Positions 10,044 to 19,708 of a stretch of 64,000 bases of DNA are shown here, one piece after another. Under the pieces are notes generated by a model. The model saw only the letters and a program-made list of their open reading frames with translations, was not told the DNA's origin and did no database searches. This stretch comes from Rhynchopus euleeides (lineage: Eukaryota > Euglenozoa > Diplonemea > Diplonemida > Diplonemidae). The translations under genes were made by a program, and so were the position numbers. Positions within the stretch are counted from its first letter, which is position 1, and each line of letters starts with the position of its first letter. The stretch spans positions 744,001 through 808,000 of the forward strand of contig OY723318.1 of assembly GCA_963210315.1 (NCBI GenBank), given 5' to 3'.

Positions 10044-10070
10044 ACCGAGACACGGCTGTGTCTGTGTGGG

Positions 10071-12353
10071 ATGGAAGTGTATGCCATCGACACGCTGTCA
10101 GGGCGTGAGGAGCCTCTAGAGATCGATGCCGACGCGACGGTGTCTGGGATGAAGCGGCAGTGCGGCGAGGCCTTGGGGTTCGGGGAGGACGTGGAGTTGA
10201 GCGTGGATGGGCAGCGCGTGGCGTGTGACGGGGCAGAGCGCGTTAGCAACGTCGCCGCCTTCTCGGGCGGGTGCCGGGTGCGGGTGGTGCGTGGTGTGGC
10301 GGAGTTTGTGGCGCACTTGCGCAGCGGTGTCATGGGGATGAGCGACATCCCCGCGTGGGCACGCCAGCGGCGGGAGTGCGTGCTGGCGGTGCTGGCACAT
10401 GTCCTCGAGAGCAGGGAGGCCAGCGGTGATGAAAGCGAGGATGAGGACGAGGGCGAGGCCATCCAGCCACACTGGGTGCACCACTCGCTGCACGACGACA
10501 AGGAGGTGATGTTGCAATTCGTGATGTGTGATCCCAAGGCATTTCTGCGTGCCAGTGCCGCACTGCGTGCAGACGCAGACATCATCATCGCAGCGTTGCA
10601 GCAGGACGCGTCGATGTGGCACCACGTCGAGGACAAAAGCCTGCAAGAGCAGCGCAGCGTTGCGCTTGTTGCTGTGCCGCACTGCGCAAACAGCGCGGTG
10701 TGGCTCAGTGACAAGGCGTTCGTGCTCGAAGCACTCGAGAATGGAGTGGTGTGGGAAGATGTCAGCAAGGCGTTGCAGCAGGACAAAGAGGTCGTCATGA
10801 AGGCGCTTGCTTATGACAAGTTGTATGACTTTCACCATCTCAGCGCGGCGTTGCAGGAGGACAAAGATGTCGCCATCCAATCGCTTCGCAACAGCATCGT
10901 GAGGTTCATCGATCTGAGTGAGGCGCTGCAACAGGACAAAGGCGTTGCCCTGGATGCACTTGCTTCTCAGAAGCTGAATGGCTTTCACCATCTCAGCGCG
11001 ACGCTGCAACAGGATAAGGAGGTTGTCATGGAGGCACTGTACTGCGGTCTGCTGAAAGACTTCCGCCAACTGAGCGCGACATTGCGGGATGACAAAGAGA
11101 TCGTGATGAAGGCATTTAAGTACAGCGGAATGCCATCGAAGCGAGGCGGGAATCTGAATTTCGGTGATCTGAGTGAGGTGTTGCAGCAGGACAAAGACGT
11201 CATCATGGAGGCACGCGGCACCCGTGATTTGAAGGAGTTTCACCCATTGAGCGCGGCGCTGCAGCAGCACAAAGACACCACCACGAAGGCACTTCTTGTG
11301 CACAAGATGCAAGACTTTCGCCAAGAGCAGGACAGAGATGTCATCATGACGGCATTTGCCCGTTATCGGTTGTATAACTTTCGTCAACTGAGCGTGACGA
11401 TGCAGCAGGACAAAGAGGTTGTCATGAAGGCATTTGGACGTGCCAGCGTGTATTTTGATGATCTCAGCGAGGTGTTGCAGCAGGACAAAGAGATTATCCT
11501 GGAGGCCCTGGCTTGCGGTACTGTGACAGACTTTCACCAACTGAGCGCGGCGTTGCGGCGGGACAAAGATGTCGTCAGGAAGGCACTTCGTCACAACGTA
11601 GCGAACTTCGATGCTCTGAGCGAGGCTTTGCAGCAGGACAAAGAGGTCGTCATGGATGCACTGGATTTCAGCCGTCTGAAGGCCTTTCACCATCTGAGCG
11701 TGGCGCTGCAGCAAGACAAAGAGGTCGCCATGAAGGCGCTTGATCATGTCACAGTGAAGTTTGATGACCTGAGTGAGGCGCTGCAGCAGGACAAAGACGT
11801 TGTCCTGAAGGCATTTGCTTCTCACAGGCTGTATGACCTTCGCCAAGTGAGTGCGGCGTTGCAGCAGGACAAAGACATCGTCATGGAAGCACTTCGCAAA
11901 GAGAGAGTGGTATTTGACGATCTGAGCGAGGCGCTGCGAGGTGACAAAGCCTTCGTGATGCAGGCCGTTGCCTTTGCCCCTCGCACCTACGTCACCATCA
12001 CCGGCCCACTGCGCCAGGACAAGGACGTTGCGTTAGCAGCTATTGCAACGCAGCCCACCCTGTTCGCCAGCATGGTCCCTACGCTGCGTGACGACCTGGA
12101 GGTGGCACTTGCTGCCATCCGTGCCGACCCGTGCAACTTCATCTACGCAGGGGACAGTGTCCGTGCTGACAGGCAGGCAGCACTTGCCGCTTTCTCCGAT
12201 GCCGACCACCCCAACCCCCCTGTGCTGCTCTCTTTCGTCAGTGCAGAGCTGCAGGCTGACCGCCAAGTGGTTCTCACCGCGGTGTGCCAGAATGCACACA
12301 ACGCCGGCTACACACGCCGTTCCCTCAACAACCTGATTGACCATGACCCGTAG
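10071..12353 (+). CDS. Ubiquitin-like domain plus DUF4116 repeat protein (760 aa)
   Basis: The ATG at 10071 (MEVYAIDTLSG) is preferred over the upstream in-frame Met at 9843, because it follows an AG acceptor and begins a folded domain. Residues 1-75 resemble a ubiquitin-like fold. An acidic DESEDEDEGE segment follows near 125. From about residue 145 to 750 there are roughly 25 units of ~24-48 residues built around LQQDKEVVMKAL and FHHLSAALQ. This is the pattern of DUF4116 repeats (alpha-helical, function unknown, abundant in several protists). One unit near 11320 is shortened (FRQEQDRDV), so the array evolves by repeat loss or gain. Protein-protein interaction is the likely role. It is the first of a run of + strand host genes. 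Confidence 0.8.
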   Translation: MEVYAIDTLSGREEPLEIDADATVSGMKRQCGEALGFGEDVELSVDGQRVACDGAERVSNVAAFSGGCRVRVVRGVAEFVAHLRSGVMGMSDIPAWARQRRECVLAVLAHVLESREASGDESEDEDEGEAIQPHWVHHSLHDDKEVMLQFVMCDPKAFLRASAALRADADIIIAALQQDASMWHHVEDKSLQEQRSVALVAVPHCANSAVWLSDKAFVLEALENGVVWEDVSKALQQDKEVVMKALAYDKLYDFHHLSAALQEDKDVAIQSLRNSIVRFIDLSEALQQDKGVALDALASQKLNGFHHLSATLQQDKEVVMEALYCGLLKDFRQLSATLRDDKEIVMKAFKYSGMPSKRGGNLNFGDLSEVLQQDKDVIMEARGTRDLKEFHPLSAALQQHKDTTTKALLVHKMQDFRQEQDRDVIMTAFARYRLYNFRQLSVTMQQDKEVVMKAFGRASVYFDDLSEVLQQDKEIILEALACGTVTDFHQLSAALRRDKDVVRKALRHNVANFDALSEALQQDKEVVMDALDFSRLKAFHHLSVALQQDKEVAMKALDHVTVKFDDLSEALQQDKDVVLKAFASHRLYDLRQVSAALQQDKDIVMEALRKERVVFDDLSEALRGDKAFVMQAVAFAPRTYVTITGPLRQDKDVALAAIATQPTLFASMVPTLRDDLEVALAAIRADPCNFIYAGDSVRADRQAALAAFSDADHPNPPVLLSFVSAELQADRQVVLTAVCQNAHNAGYTRRSLNNLIDHDP

Positions 12354-12684
12354 GGCACTGCCATGCCGAGCTGTGCCCTGTTGGGCTGCCGGCAGCTGTC
12401 TACCGCCAGGCTGTGTTTCATGCCCGCCCCTCGTGCTGTGGTAGGGAGTATTGTGTTTGTGTGTCTTCGGGGTTGCTTTTCGTCAGCACCCCCTTTCGTT
12501 ATGCCTTGGGGCAGGTCAGAGGGGCCGGGCTGGGTTGGGTTCGGTGGGAACGACGCATCGAAACGAACCTCCTGCTGGGGGGTGGGGGGGGGGGGGGGCC
12601 CGGGGGGGGGGGGCGATGAGAGGTGCATCACTGTGTGCACCGGGAAAAAAGGCAGCCAGGCCCAACAAAAAATACATCGGTAGG

Positions 12685-12793
12685 GGGGGCCCTCGCTACC
12701 AGTCACTGCTCGTCACAGCTCGTCAGTCAGTGAGGGGAAGTGGGCCGTGGCTCACTTTCTCTCACTCAGTCACACTTGGTAGCGAAGGCCCCC
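12685..12793. mobile_element. 109-bp hairpin MITE, copy 1
   Basis: Starts GGGGGCCCTCGCTACC and ends GGTAGCGAAGGCCCCC, which are near-perfect inverted repeats. The centre has further complementary words (CAGTCAGTGAGGGGAAGTGG against CACTTTCTCTCACTCAGTC). A second copy of equal length and orientation lies at 39986-40094. It is too short to encode a protein. Target duplication is unclear because of the flanking G run. Confidence 0.7.
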
Positions 12794-13034
12794 AGGGGAA
12801 GCAAAACGATACTGTGGGCTATCAGCCCGCTGCGTAGTTAAAGTGGTTGTTTGCACCAATGAGCTAGTGTTGCAGCCGCGAGCATGCGCCTACCCTCACC
12901 CCAAGCCGAGGCACCGCGATCACACCGCGCCTCGCCCTGATCACTCACACCCCACCACCTGCAGCACGTATTCCTACGTCTTACAACACTGTTGCGCGTG
13001 CCGTCTCAGCCTGTGCCTGTGCCGAGCCACCGCC
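12794..13034. promoter_or_regulatory. Leader region with candidate acceptor at 12961-12964
   Basis: Pyrimidine-rich sequence (CCTGATCACTCACACCCCACCACCTGCAG split across 12936-12964) ends in GCAG 70 bases before the ATG at 13035, compatible with spliced-leader addition. No promoter motif is visible. Confidence 0.3.
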
Positions 13035-13595
13035 ATGCCCAAGGCAGCGCAGCAGGATGTGCAGTGTGGCGGGGTGTGCGGGTTCCTGGGACCGAGCGAG
13101 CGCTTCGTGGAGGCCGTGGTGGGGGTGCTGCGGAAGCGGGACGTGGCGAAGTTCGTGCAGCAGGCAAGCAGCGGTGTGGACGAGGTGACGGTGGCACACG
13201 CGGTGGTGCTGCTGTCGCGTGCGTGCCTGCTGCCGCAGGAGGTGACGGCGCTCAACGTTGTCGCTGGGGTGTGGCTGGTGCTGAAGTACAACGACCACCC
13301 CTCGTGTGCGGACGAGCTGCCTGAGTACTTCTGCAGGCTGCGCGAGGCGGAGTCGGAGCAGGAGCGTGCGTCGGTGACGTCAGAGCTGTCTGCCGCCGCC
13401 ACGCAGCTGTGGCGCCGCATGGCGATGCGCTGCGTCGTCACCCCGCAGGAGCTGACTGCCGTGCTCGCCTGCACCGCACCCCACACCGCACCCCTGGCCC
13501 TCAGGCCCCGCAAGGAAACACACCCTGCGCTGTGGACCGCCATGCGCGAGTGGACAGGCGTCGCCACACACTCGAAGCGCGTCCACCTCCCATAG
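13035..13595 (+). CDS. Hypothetical protein, possibly cyclin-like (186 aa)
   Basis: The start is the ATG at 13035 (GCCACCGCCATGCCC context). The upstream open frame contains other ATGs but no protein-like sequence. The product is mostly helical. The segment TVAHAVVLLSRACLL, then a helix ending LVLKYNDHPS, followed by a further helix pair around ATQLWRRMAMR, resembles the helix order of a cyclin box of the PHO80/CYC2 type (VLLxRxxx...KYxD). The similarity is weak. The C-terminus is basic (THSKRVHLP). It lies between the DUF4116 gene and the aquaporin-like gene with no functional hint from neighbours. If not a cyclin, it is an orphan helical protein. Confidence 0.6.
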   Translation: MPKAAQQDVQCGGVCGFLGPSERFVEAVVGVLRKRDVAKFVQQASSGVDEVTVAHAVVLLSRACLLPQEVTALNVVAGVWLVLKYNDHPSCADELPEYFCRLREAESEQERASVTSELSAAATQLWRRMAMRCVVTPQELTAVLACTAPHTAPLALRPRKETHPALWTAMREWTGVATHSKRVHLP

Positions 13596-14000
13596 CCTCC
13601 AGGGGTGCCGGTGTGCCTTGCTGGCCGTGCTGCCCTCACACCTGCAGCCACCCTCCCCGCTACCCCCACTTGCCCTTCTTTTGTGCCGCATCTCTCTCTC
13701 CCGGCTTGTCTCTTCGCTTCTCTGTTTAGCTGCCCACCGCTACATGGCCGCGGTGTGCACACCACACCACACTCCACTACACACACTGCAATGCTGTGTC
13801 TCTGCTGCAGCACATCTCATCGCACTGCCGGCAAACCTGCCAGCACCATCTGGGACACTGTATTGTCTTCTTGCATCTGTTGGCACGACAACCTGAACTC
13901 GGAGCAGTCATAGATGCATGCAACCTGGTCAGCGCTGCCCCTAGCCCCTCCCCCTCTTCGGCCTCCGGACACACCACCTCGCACGGAGGGAGCCCGCCAA

Positions 14001-14073
14001 CAGGCGCGTGGGGTGTTCTCGCGATCGACGAATACCCTTCGGCTCTTCTCTTGTTTCCCTTTCAGATTTGCAC
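14001..14073 (+). repeat. Dispersed ~75-base repeat G, copy 1
   Basis: CAGGCGCGTGGGG, CTCGCGATCGACG, CTTCGG and TTCAGATTTGCAC occur in the same order and spacing at 28634-28710. Here it lies about 240 bases upstream of the aquaporin-like gene. Nature unknown. Confidence 0.5.
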
Positions 14074-14289
14074 GAATACACAATTTTATGCCAATCCCAT
14101 CGACACCCCCACAACAACATGCGAACCACACACAACACACAACACACCCGATCTCACCCCTACACCAAACAGGCGCCCCCCCCATCCCCCACCACCCCCA
14201 CCCCCACCCCTCTTTCGGAAACCATGCCTGCTCGGTAACCTTCGAATACCATCCCCCCCCCCCCTCCCCCAGCCCCCGTGGACAGTACC

Positions 14290-14295
14290 CCGCAG
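14290..14295 (+). promoter_or_regulatory. Candidate trans-splice acceptor
   Basis: A long C-rich tract (14250-14290) ends in CCGCAG, 13 bases before the ATG at 14309. An alternative AG lies at 14273-14274. Confidence 0.35.
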
Positions 14296-14308
14296 CTCGA
14301 CCTTCACC

Positions 14309-15847
14309 ATGCCCCCTTCTGTGCAGGGCACCACGGGTGTTCCTGCGAAGGGTGGCCGCAGCGGTGGCGGTGCCATGGAGGTCTGCGTCTGCGGGGAGGT
14401 ACAGGGGCGGGGGTTTGTCAACATCGTCATCCCGGTCCCCTCTGAGATCCGGGATGTCGACACGCTCAAGGAGCGGATAGAGGAGCATCTCGCTGCGGAG
14501 GGCGACGGCAGCGCTGCCTACAGCGCGGGCCGCATCCGGGTCTTCTCCGCCGCACGCTGCACCTGGGACGAGCTGGCGGATGTGATAGATCTGACCCCCG
14601 GCTGCCAGCTCTTTGTAGGACCCTCCCTGCCGTCGGCATTCCCACCCCCCTCCACCGCCGCGCTGCAGCGCATGGCAGAGCCGCTGCAGCTGGAGTGGTG
14701 GGAGGTGGCGCTGCTGCAGGAGCCCTCCATGGTGTTCGCAGCCACCCTCACCTCGGAGTACAGCGGGGCCCTCCTGCACACCTTCTTCTCCACGATGGCG
14801 ATCATCCTCCGGCCGGAGAGTGCGGCGGCTGTCGCCGCCGCGTCGATGGTGTCGCTAACCCTGTCTCTTTCGCGCATCTCCACAGCGCAGTTCAACCCCA
14901 TCACAACCGTCGCGATGATGGCCGCCCGCAAGATCCCTCTCGCCCTGGGCCTCCTCAGCATCTTCATGCAGATCATCGGGTCGATCGCAGGAGCAGGTCT
15001 GGCTCTCGCCGTCACCCCTGGGGGTGAATCGGGTTATACTTCACTCTTCCAACCCGCTGCGTCGTTCCGCAACGCTTTCAACGAGACAGAGTACGCGGCC
15101 GAGCTGGGGCAGCGGCTTGCCTCCATGGTGAGCGTTCCCCCCGAGGGGCTCTCTGTCGGGCAGGCCTGTCTGGTGGAGCTCCTGGCATCCATCGTGCTGT
15201 CCACTGTCATGATAAGCATCGTCGTGAAGAGGTCCCGCGCCGAGCTGAAGAGACACATCACGGACCTCTCCCACGCGGAGTCGGGGCTTGCGGTGGGTAC
15301 AGCATACTACGCTGTGAACGAGCCGTTCTCCCATATGTACAACACGGTGGCAAACCCGGCCCGCGCCCTGGCGATGGCCTTGGTAAGCCAGGATAAGGGG
15401 AGGGCCTGGAGGGACCTGTGGATATTCCTGGTCATGCCTCTAATCGGCGCGGTGTTTGTCGGTGTGCTGTATAGGCGGAACCGCACGAAAGGGGGTGCCC
15501 TGCAGAAGGAGGCGTCCCGCGCAGCGGGGCAGGCGCGGCAGGCCCGCGGTGGGGCGGGCGGGGGAGGGGGTGGTGGTGGTGGTGGTGGTGGCGGGACTCC
15601 CCCCCAGCACCACCCGGATCACGTCCCGCCGCAGTTCAAGCTGATTCGTGTGGTGGACCCGGTATCCAAGCGGGAGGTGCCTGTGCGGATCGGGACACAC
15701 ACGCAGCACGAAGACATCCTGAAGTCCCTCGAGCGGCAGTGCCAGAGCACGGGGGGGTGGCTGACGGATGTGCACGGCACGCTTGTCACGGCGTGCTACT
15801 CCGATGTGTCCGATGGGGAGCTCCTGTTCTACCGCATACAGGCATGA
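14309..15847 (+). CDS. Aquaporin-type channel (MIP family) fused to ubiquitin-like domains (512 aa)
   Basis: Residues 24-108 form a ubiquitin-like domain closely resembling the N-terminal domain of the BILBO1-like protein encoded from 41318. Both share VCVC near the start, IR/MQ-V/I-F, a Trp followed by E/D-L, and CQLFV/AQIYV at the end. Residues 145-392 are a membrane domain with about six hydrophobic segments. The first half-helix motif is STAQFNPITT (NPI at 196-198 instead of NPA), followed by QIIGSIAGAG. The second is TVANPARALAMAL (NPA-R at 349-352, the selectivity-filter Arg kept), followed by MPLIGAVFVGVLY. This is the MIP (aquaporin/glyceroporin) pattern for water or small-solute flow. 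A Gly-rich linker (415-429) leads to a C-terminal domain (443-512) that may be a second ubiquitin-like fold. Met23 is an alternative start. Confidence 0.8.
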   Translation: MPPSVQGTTGVPAKGGRSGGGAMEVCVCGEVQGRGFVNIVIPVPSEIRDVDTLKERIEEHLAAEGDGSAAYSAGRIRVFSAARCTWDELADVIDLTPGCQLFVGPSLPSAFPPPSTAALQRMAEPLQLEWWEVALLQEPSMVFAATLTSEYSGALLHTFFSTMAIILRPESAAAVAAASMVSLTLSLSRISTAQFNPITTVAMMAARKIPLALGLLSIFMQIIGSIAGAGLALAVTPGGESGYTSLFQPAASFRNAFNETEYAAELGQRLASMVSVPPEGLSVGQACLVELLASIVLSTVMISIVVKRSRAELKRHITDLSHAESGLAVGTAYYAVNEPFSHMYNTVANPARALAMALVSQDKGRAWRDLWIFLVMPLIGAVFVGVLYRRNRTKGGALQKEASRAAGQARQARGGAGGGGGGGGGGGGGTPPQHHPDHVPPQFKLIRVVDPVSKREVPVRIGTHTQHEDILKSLERQCQSTGGWLTDVHGTLVTACYSDVSDGELLFYRIQA

Positions 15848-16105
15848 GGGTCGTGTGCCTTGCTGTCTTGCATGTCCTCCCCACCGCCCTGCCCTAACTC
15901 CCACCCTTGCTTAGATAAAGGCATTGGGATCTGCCTGCACATATGGAGTGCCGGGGTGAGAGAGAGAGAGATAGAAAACTTGTTTTGTAGGTGGTTGTTG
16001 CGTGAGGTTGTATGGCAGTCTCCCGCGTGTAGCTCCCCCAGTGTACGCGCGATTGTGGTGACGCACAAAACAAAGTTCTCCTCGCAAAGCTTCGCTACTG
16101 CGTCC

Positions 16106-16142
<37 letters not shown>

Positions 16143-17480
16143 GGGACACAGTGTATGGCTCAGCGGTGTGACGCCCCATGGGCTCCCTGCCTGTGACGTG
16201 TGGTAGCAAAGAGCGAGCGAAAAGGGGGACGCTGTGTGGGGACTCCAAAGCGGAGGTGCCACGCTTCTGCTCTCCCCTGTTGCGGCAAGGCTCCGGAGCC
16301 TTTGGGACGTCACCTCAGATGTGGTTGCGGCGCGGGGGGGGGGGTGGGGGGGTGGGCGCGTGTGCCGCGTGGTCACCCCTGGTGGGTATCGGGTGTGGGG
16401 TGGTGGCGGGGTGGGGGTGGCAGCTGACTCACTAGAGCATGAAAGAAAACTATCGGAGGGCAGAAGCGCACGTTACCCCAACCCCGCACCACACACACAG
16501 CCCTTCCCCTTTGTTTATGCGCTGGGATCGTGTGTGGGGTGGAAGTTAGTCGCATGCGTTCTGTCAACAGCTGTACGGTGAGCGCAAGTAAGGCGGCATG
16601 GCAATGTGTATATCACGGCCGCCGGGCTGTTTTTGTCTGTCGAATCCAAAGGTTGCCAAAGGTGTAGAGTGCCTGCCTGTGTTTGTGTTGGAAGAGGGAG
16701 AGGGGTGTCTGGCGATATACGACCACACCCCGCCCGCCCCGACACCCCACACGCCCTTTGGGTATCGGTGGCCCTGCCATGCAGAGCAGAACAAAATCCT
16801 CCCCCCCCGGTGTTTCGCACATTGAGCTGTGGCTGCACTGCCCCCAACAGAGTCACCCAGCACACAGTATGAACAAACGTGGTGTTCCGTCCCGGCCATG
16901 CTGCAATACGCCACCAAGAAGTGAAAAAGTTGTCGGAAAACAGCATCACACATCACACCCCCCCCCTTCCATCCAGGAATCCCGTTGTCCGCTCTGCCGC
17001 GTCCGGCTTAGCAAGACGGGCTGACACTACACAGGCGCTGTGTGCCCCACCCCACCCCCCCCCCCCCCTTTTTGTATCTCACAGATCCTGGAGGGGTTGT
17101 GGCCCACTCCCCACCCCCCCCTCCACCCCCTTCCAGGCAACCGCCGCGGTTTTGACCGCCTGAATTGCCACCCCCTCTGCACCCCCCCCCCCCCCCCACT
17201 TCCCCACCTCCCCCCCCCCTCACTTCTAGATACATCTTCGCTTCTTCTTCTTCTTCTCTTCTCACATTCTGTTCGCTTCACATCTCACCCCCCCCCCCCC
17301 CCACCCCAGACTAGATCCTGTTTCTTTTTCCCCTCCAGTTTTTTCAGACATCGTTGGGCAACCCGACACCACACACCTGCACCGGCGTGACGCCTGCATT
17401 GCCGGGGGTGTGTTGTGTGTGTCTGTTAGAGGAGGGTTGGGGAGGTGTGGGTTACCTCAACTGCGAGGGACCTCACCCTC
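15848..17480. other. Gene-free intergenic stretch
   Basis: Holds a (GA)n-bounded repeat (15958-16137), G-rich sequence (16330-16420), C runs (17050-17310) and a CTTCTTCTT tract (17238-17256). I find no supported gene; the open frames here are Pro/Gly-rich shadows of homopolymer sequence. Confidence 0.5.
15958..16137. repeat. (GA)n-bounded dispersed repeat, copy 1
   Basis: Bounded by GA tracts at 15958-15972 and 16108-16137. It contains CTTGTTTTGT on the left and GTGACGCACAAAACAAAG near 16057, which can pair, then GCAAAGCTTCGCTACTGCG and TCCAACAGAGAG. The second half is repeated at 21241-21304 with few changes. Confidence 0.55.
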
Positions 17481-17489
17481 CTCCCGCAG
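17481..17489 (+). promoter_or_regulatory. Candidate trans-splice acceptor for CAP-H2
   Basis: The pyrimidine tract CCTCACCCTCCTCCCGCAG ends 59 bases before the CAP-H2 ATG at 17549. Confidence 0.4.
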
Positions 17490-17548
17490 TGTGGTGCCGT
17501 GGCAGTTGAGGCGCACCCCTCGTCAGAACCCATCATTCCGGCGCTGCG

Positions 17549-19708
17549 ATGAATACCGCGAAATACCAGGAGGTGCTCCGGCCTCTGAAACATATACAAG
17601 AGGTGTGGGGGATAGACCTCGCGTCGGTCCTGCAGCAGTATGCTGCTGACATTGCGCAGATCACGGTGGATGTGGGTGGGCATGCGCTCAACTTTGCGGA
17701 GGCTGCGATTCTCATCATGAGTGCATCGGCCCTGTACGGCAAGAAGGTGGATGCGTTACAGGCGTTGGTGCAGGAGGCGTATGACATGATCATCAATAAG
17801 AAACCCTCCAAAGAAGGGCACGATTCGAAAGAATCAAAAAAACGGAAGCGGCGCGTTGTGGTGCGGCAGACGATCCGCTTCGCGGATGACGCCATCGGCA
17901 TCGGCAAGTCGCAGTCGCTCTACAGGCAGGATGTAGCGGAGACGCTGCGGCTGATGACATCCGGAAGCGATGTTCCCGGCACCGCCCTGACACAAGGCCT
18001 CTCGCGTGACTCTGCAAGGGTGGCAGAAGGGGAGCTCGTCCCGCTGGAGAACACAACGACAGGCGGGTTTAACTTCAGGGTATGCAGTGTGGGGGTGAGG
18101 GCGTTGTGATACCCCCCCCCCCCCCCCCTTTCTTTTGTCTTCTTCGGCATCGCATTGGGTTCAACCCACAAACCCCCACACACCACGCGCCGCAGGTGAA
18201 CACATGCACCATCTCCAGCGAAGGGCTGCTTTTGCCCAACGTGCGCCAGGAGCTAATGGGGAACATCGTGTGGGACGCCAGCAACCCCGACAGCACCACG
18301 CCGATGCACCCGGTATGCACGACACCAGAGGCTGACAGCAGGGGAGGGGGGGGTTCAACTCTCGGTGGTCACCCGCCCGTCAGAGCTACACCGGTTGAAG
18401 CGGTGTGTGTGGGACACCAGAAATGAACCTGCCTTTTTTTCCGGGTTTGGCGCACAAACAACGCCTTATCTTTTTTCGGTGGGGTCGAGACTGCGCTTCA
18501 GGCTCCCTAGGACACCTCCAAACACCCACCCGACACCTTCTGCACAGGGGGCACTGCCGCGCACCCCTGGGTCGGGTGTGCCGCAGCACATGCTGGACCT
18601 GGTCAAGCAGGCGGAGCGGAAGAAGCTGGAGGACGAGTGGGGCAGCGAGGGGAGCGACCAGGACGACGCCGAGAGCAACACCAACAGCGACCAGGGCACG
18701 CAGGAGGAAGAGGAGCATGCCGCGCCCCTGCAGGACCGCTACGCGGAGCTGCTGCGGCTGTGCGCGCAGAATCGGTTCTCCGTCACCATACCCAACAGGG
18801 CGTATGAGCGGCTCGTCCTGCAGGAGAAGACAGCGGCAGCGGAACCCACCAAGCAGGTCCTCGCAGAGCTGTCTTCCGAAAAGCTCTCCTCGTTGGGGCA
18901 GAACGCCAAGGAGGTGCTGAAGAGCGACGCATCGGGGGGGATCGAGTGGAACATCGACAAGCTGGGCAAGGCGCAGCCGCCCCGCACCAAGGGGCTCGAC
19001 CAGTGGAAGGCCCTGGCGAAGGAGGCGCTTCGGCGCGACCTCCTCGCAGAGCGCGCAAAGGCTCTGGCGGTGCAGGCTGTGACCCCGGGGCCTGTGGCAG
19101 GGCCTGAGATCCCTGTCCACCAGGTGCCGGAGCAGCTGGAGCCGGTGCTTCCGGAGCCGGTGGTGTCGTGCGGGGATGCAGGGGGGAGTGTGGACGAGGG
19201 GCCGAACGACTTCGATGATGATTTGGAGCTGGGCTTGTCGCAGACGCAGGACCTGCACGACCCCTTCCTCGAGCTGGAGGTGAAGGTGGACATGCCGACG
19301 ACAATCGCGTCGCGGGAAGAGGAGGAGCGATACGAGAGGGTGCAGCGGTGGCGGGAGGTGACGGAGGCGAAGCTTCACGCGCAGGAGCAGCTCCCGGTGT
19401 TTGATATCCACGTGGATGCGAAGAAGCTGGTGGACTCGTTTGAAAGCGAGGGGGAATCGGTGGAGTTTGGAGATCTGGTGCAGAGGTGCTGCACGCACCA
19501 ATGGGAGATCCCGCGGCTGTTCCTCGCGATGCTGCAGCTGACGAACACCCAGAACATCGACCTGAAGATCCACCACATGCACGACGGGAAGGTTTCCGAC
19601 AACATCACCCTGAAGCACATCAGCTCAGAGAGCGTCTTCAACTTCGACGAGCAGCCGCAGCCGGAGGAACCCCGCCAACCAATGAACAAAAGACAGCGGA
19701 AGAAGTGA
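17549..19708 (+). CDS. NCAPH2: Condensin-2 complex subunit H2 (CAP-H2), 3 exons, ~602 aa
   Basis: CAP-H2 is the kleisin of condensin II, linking SMC2/SMC4 heads to the HEAT subunits in chromosome compaction. Exons: 17549-18079, 18196-18312 and 18548-19708, all phase 0, with GTATGC donors and CAG acceptors. Residues 1-85 match the CAP-H2 N-domain: PLKHIQEVW, then a segment ending NFAEAAILIMSASALYGKKV, then QALVQEAYDMI. A basic SKKRKRR lies near residue 92. Exon 1 into exon 2 gives GFNFR-VNTC, the counterpart of the conserved FRMNTC. The middle is acidic and low in complexity. The last ~100 residues (FDIHVDAKKLVDSF, FGDLVQRC, FLAMLQLTN) match the C-terminal winged-helix kleisin domain. Total length agrees with the usual ~600. 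Nuclear by family; the neighbours are unrelated. Confidence 0.85.
18441..18476 (+). repeat. Hairpin plus T-run motif, copy 1 (inside CAP-H2 intron 2)
   Basis: CCGGGTTTGGCGCACAAAC can fold as GTTTG-GCGCA-CAAAC and is followed by AACGCCTTATCTTTTTT. Related copies lie at 20247-20285, 39638-39672 and 41104-41140. Confidence 0.6.

Noticed and set aside
9843-10070. N-terminal extension of the DUF4116 protein to the ATG at 9843
   Set aside because: The 76 extra residues are Cys/His/Thr-rich translation of CA-rich leader sequence upstream of a good AG acceptor.
10116-11846. 576-aa open frame on the minus strand
   Set aside because: It is the antisense shadow of the DUF4116 repeats; its apparent repeats simply mirror the codons of the + strand gene.
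18386-19618. 410-aa minus-strand frame over CAP-H2 exon 3
   Set aside because: Shadow of a GC-rich coding exon, composed of Leu/Arg/His low-complexity sequence.
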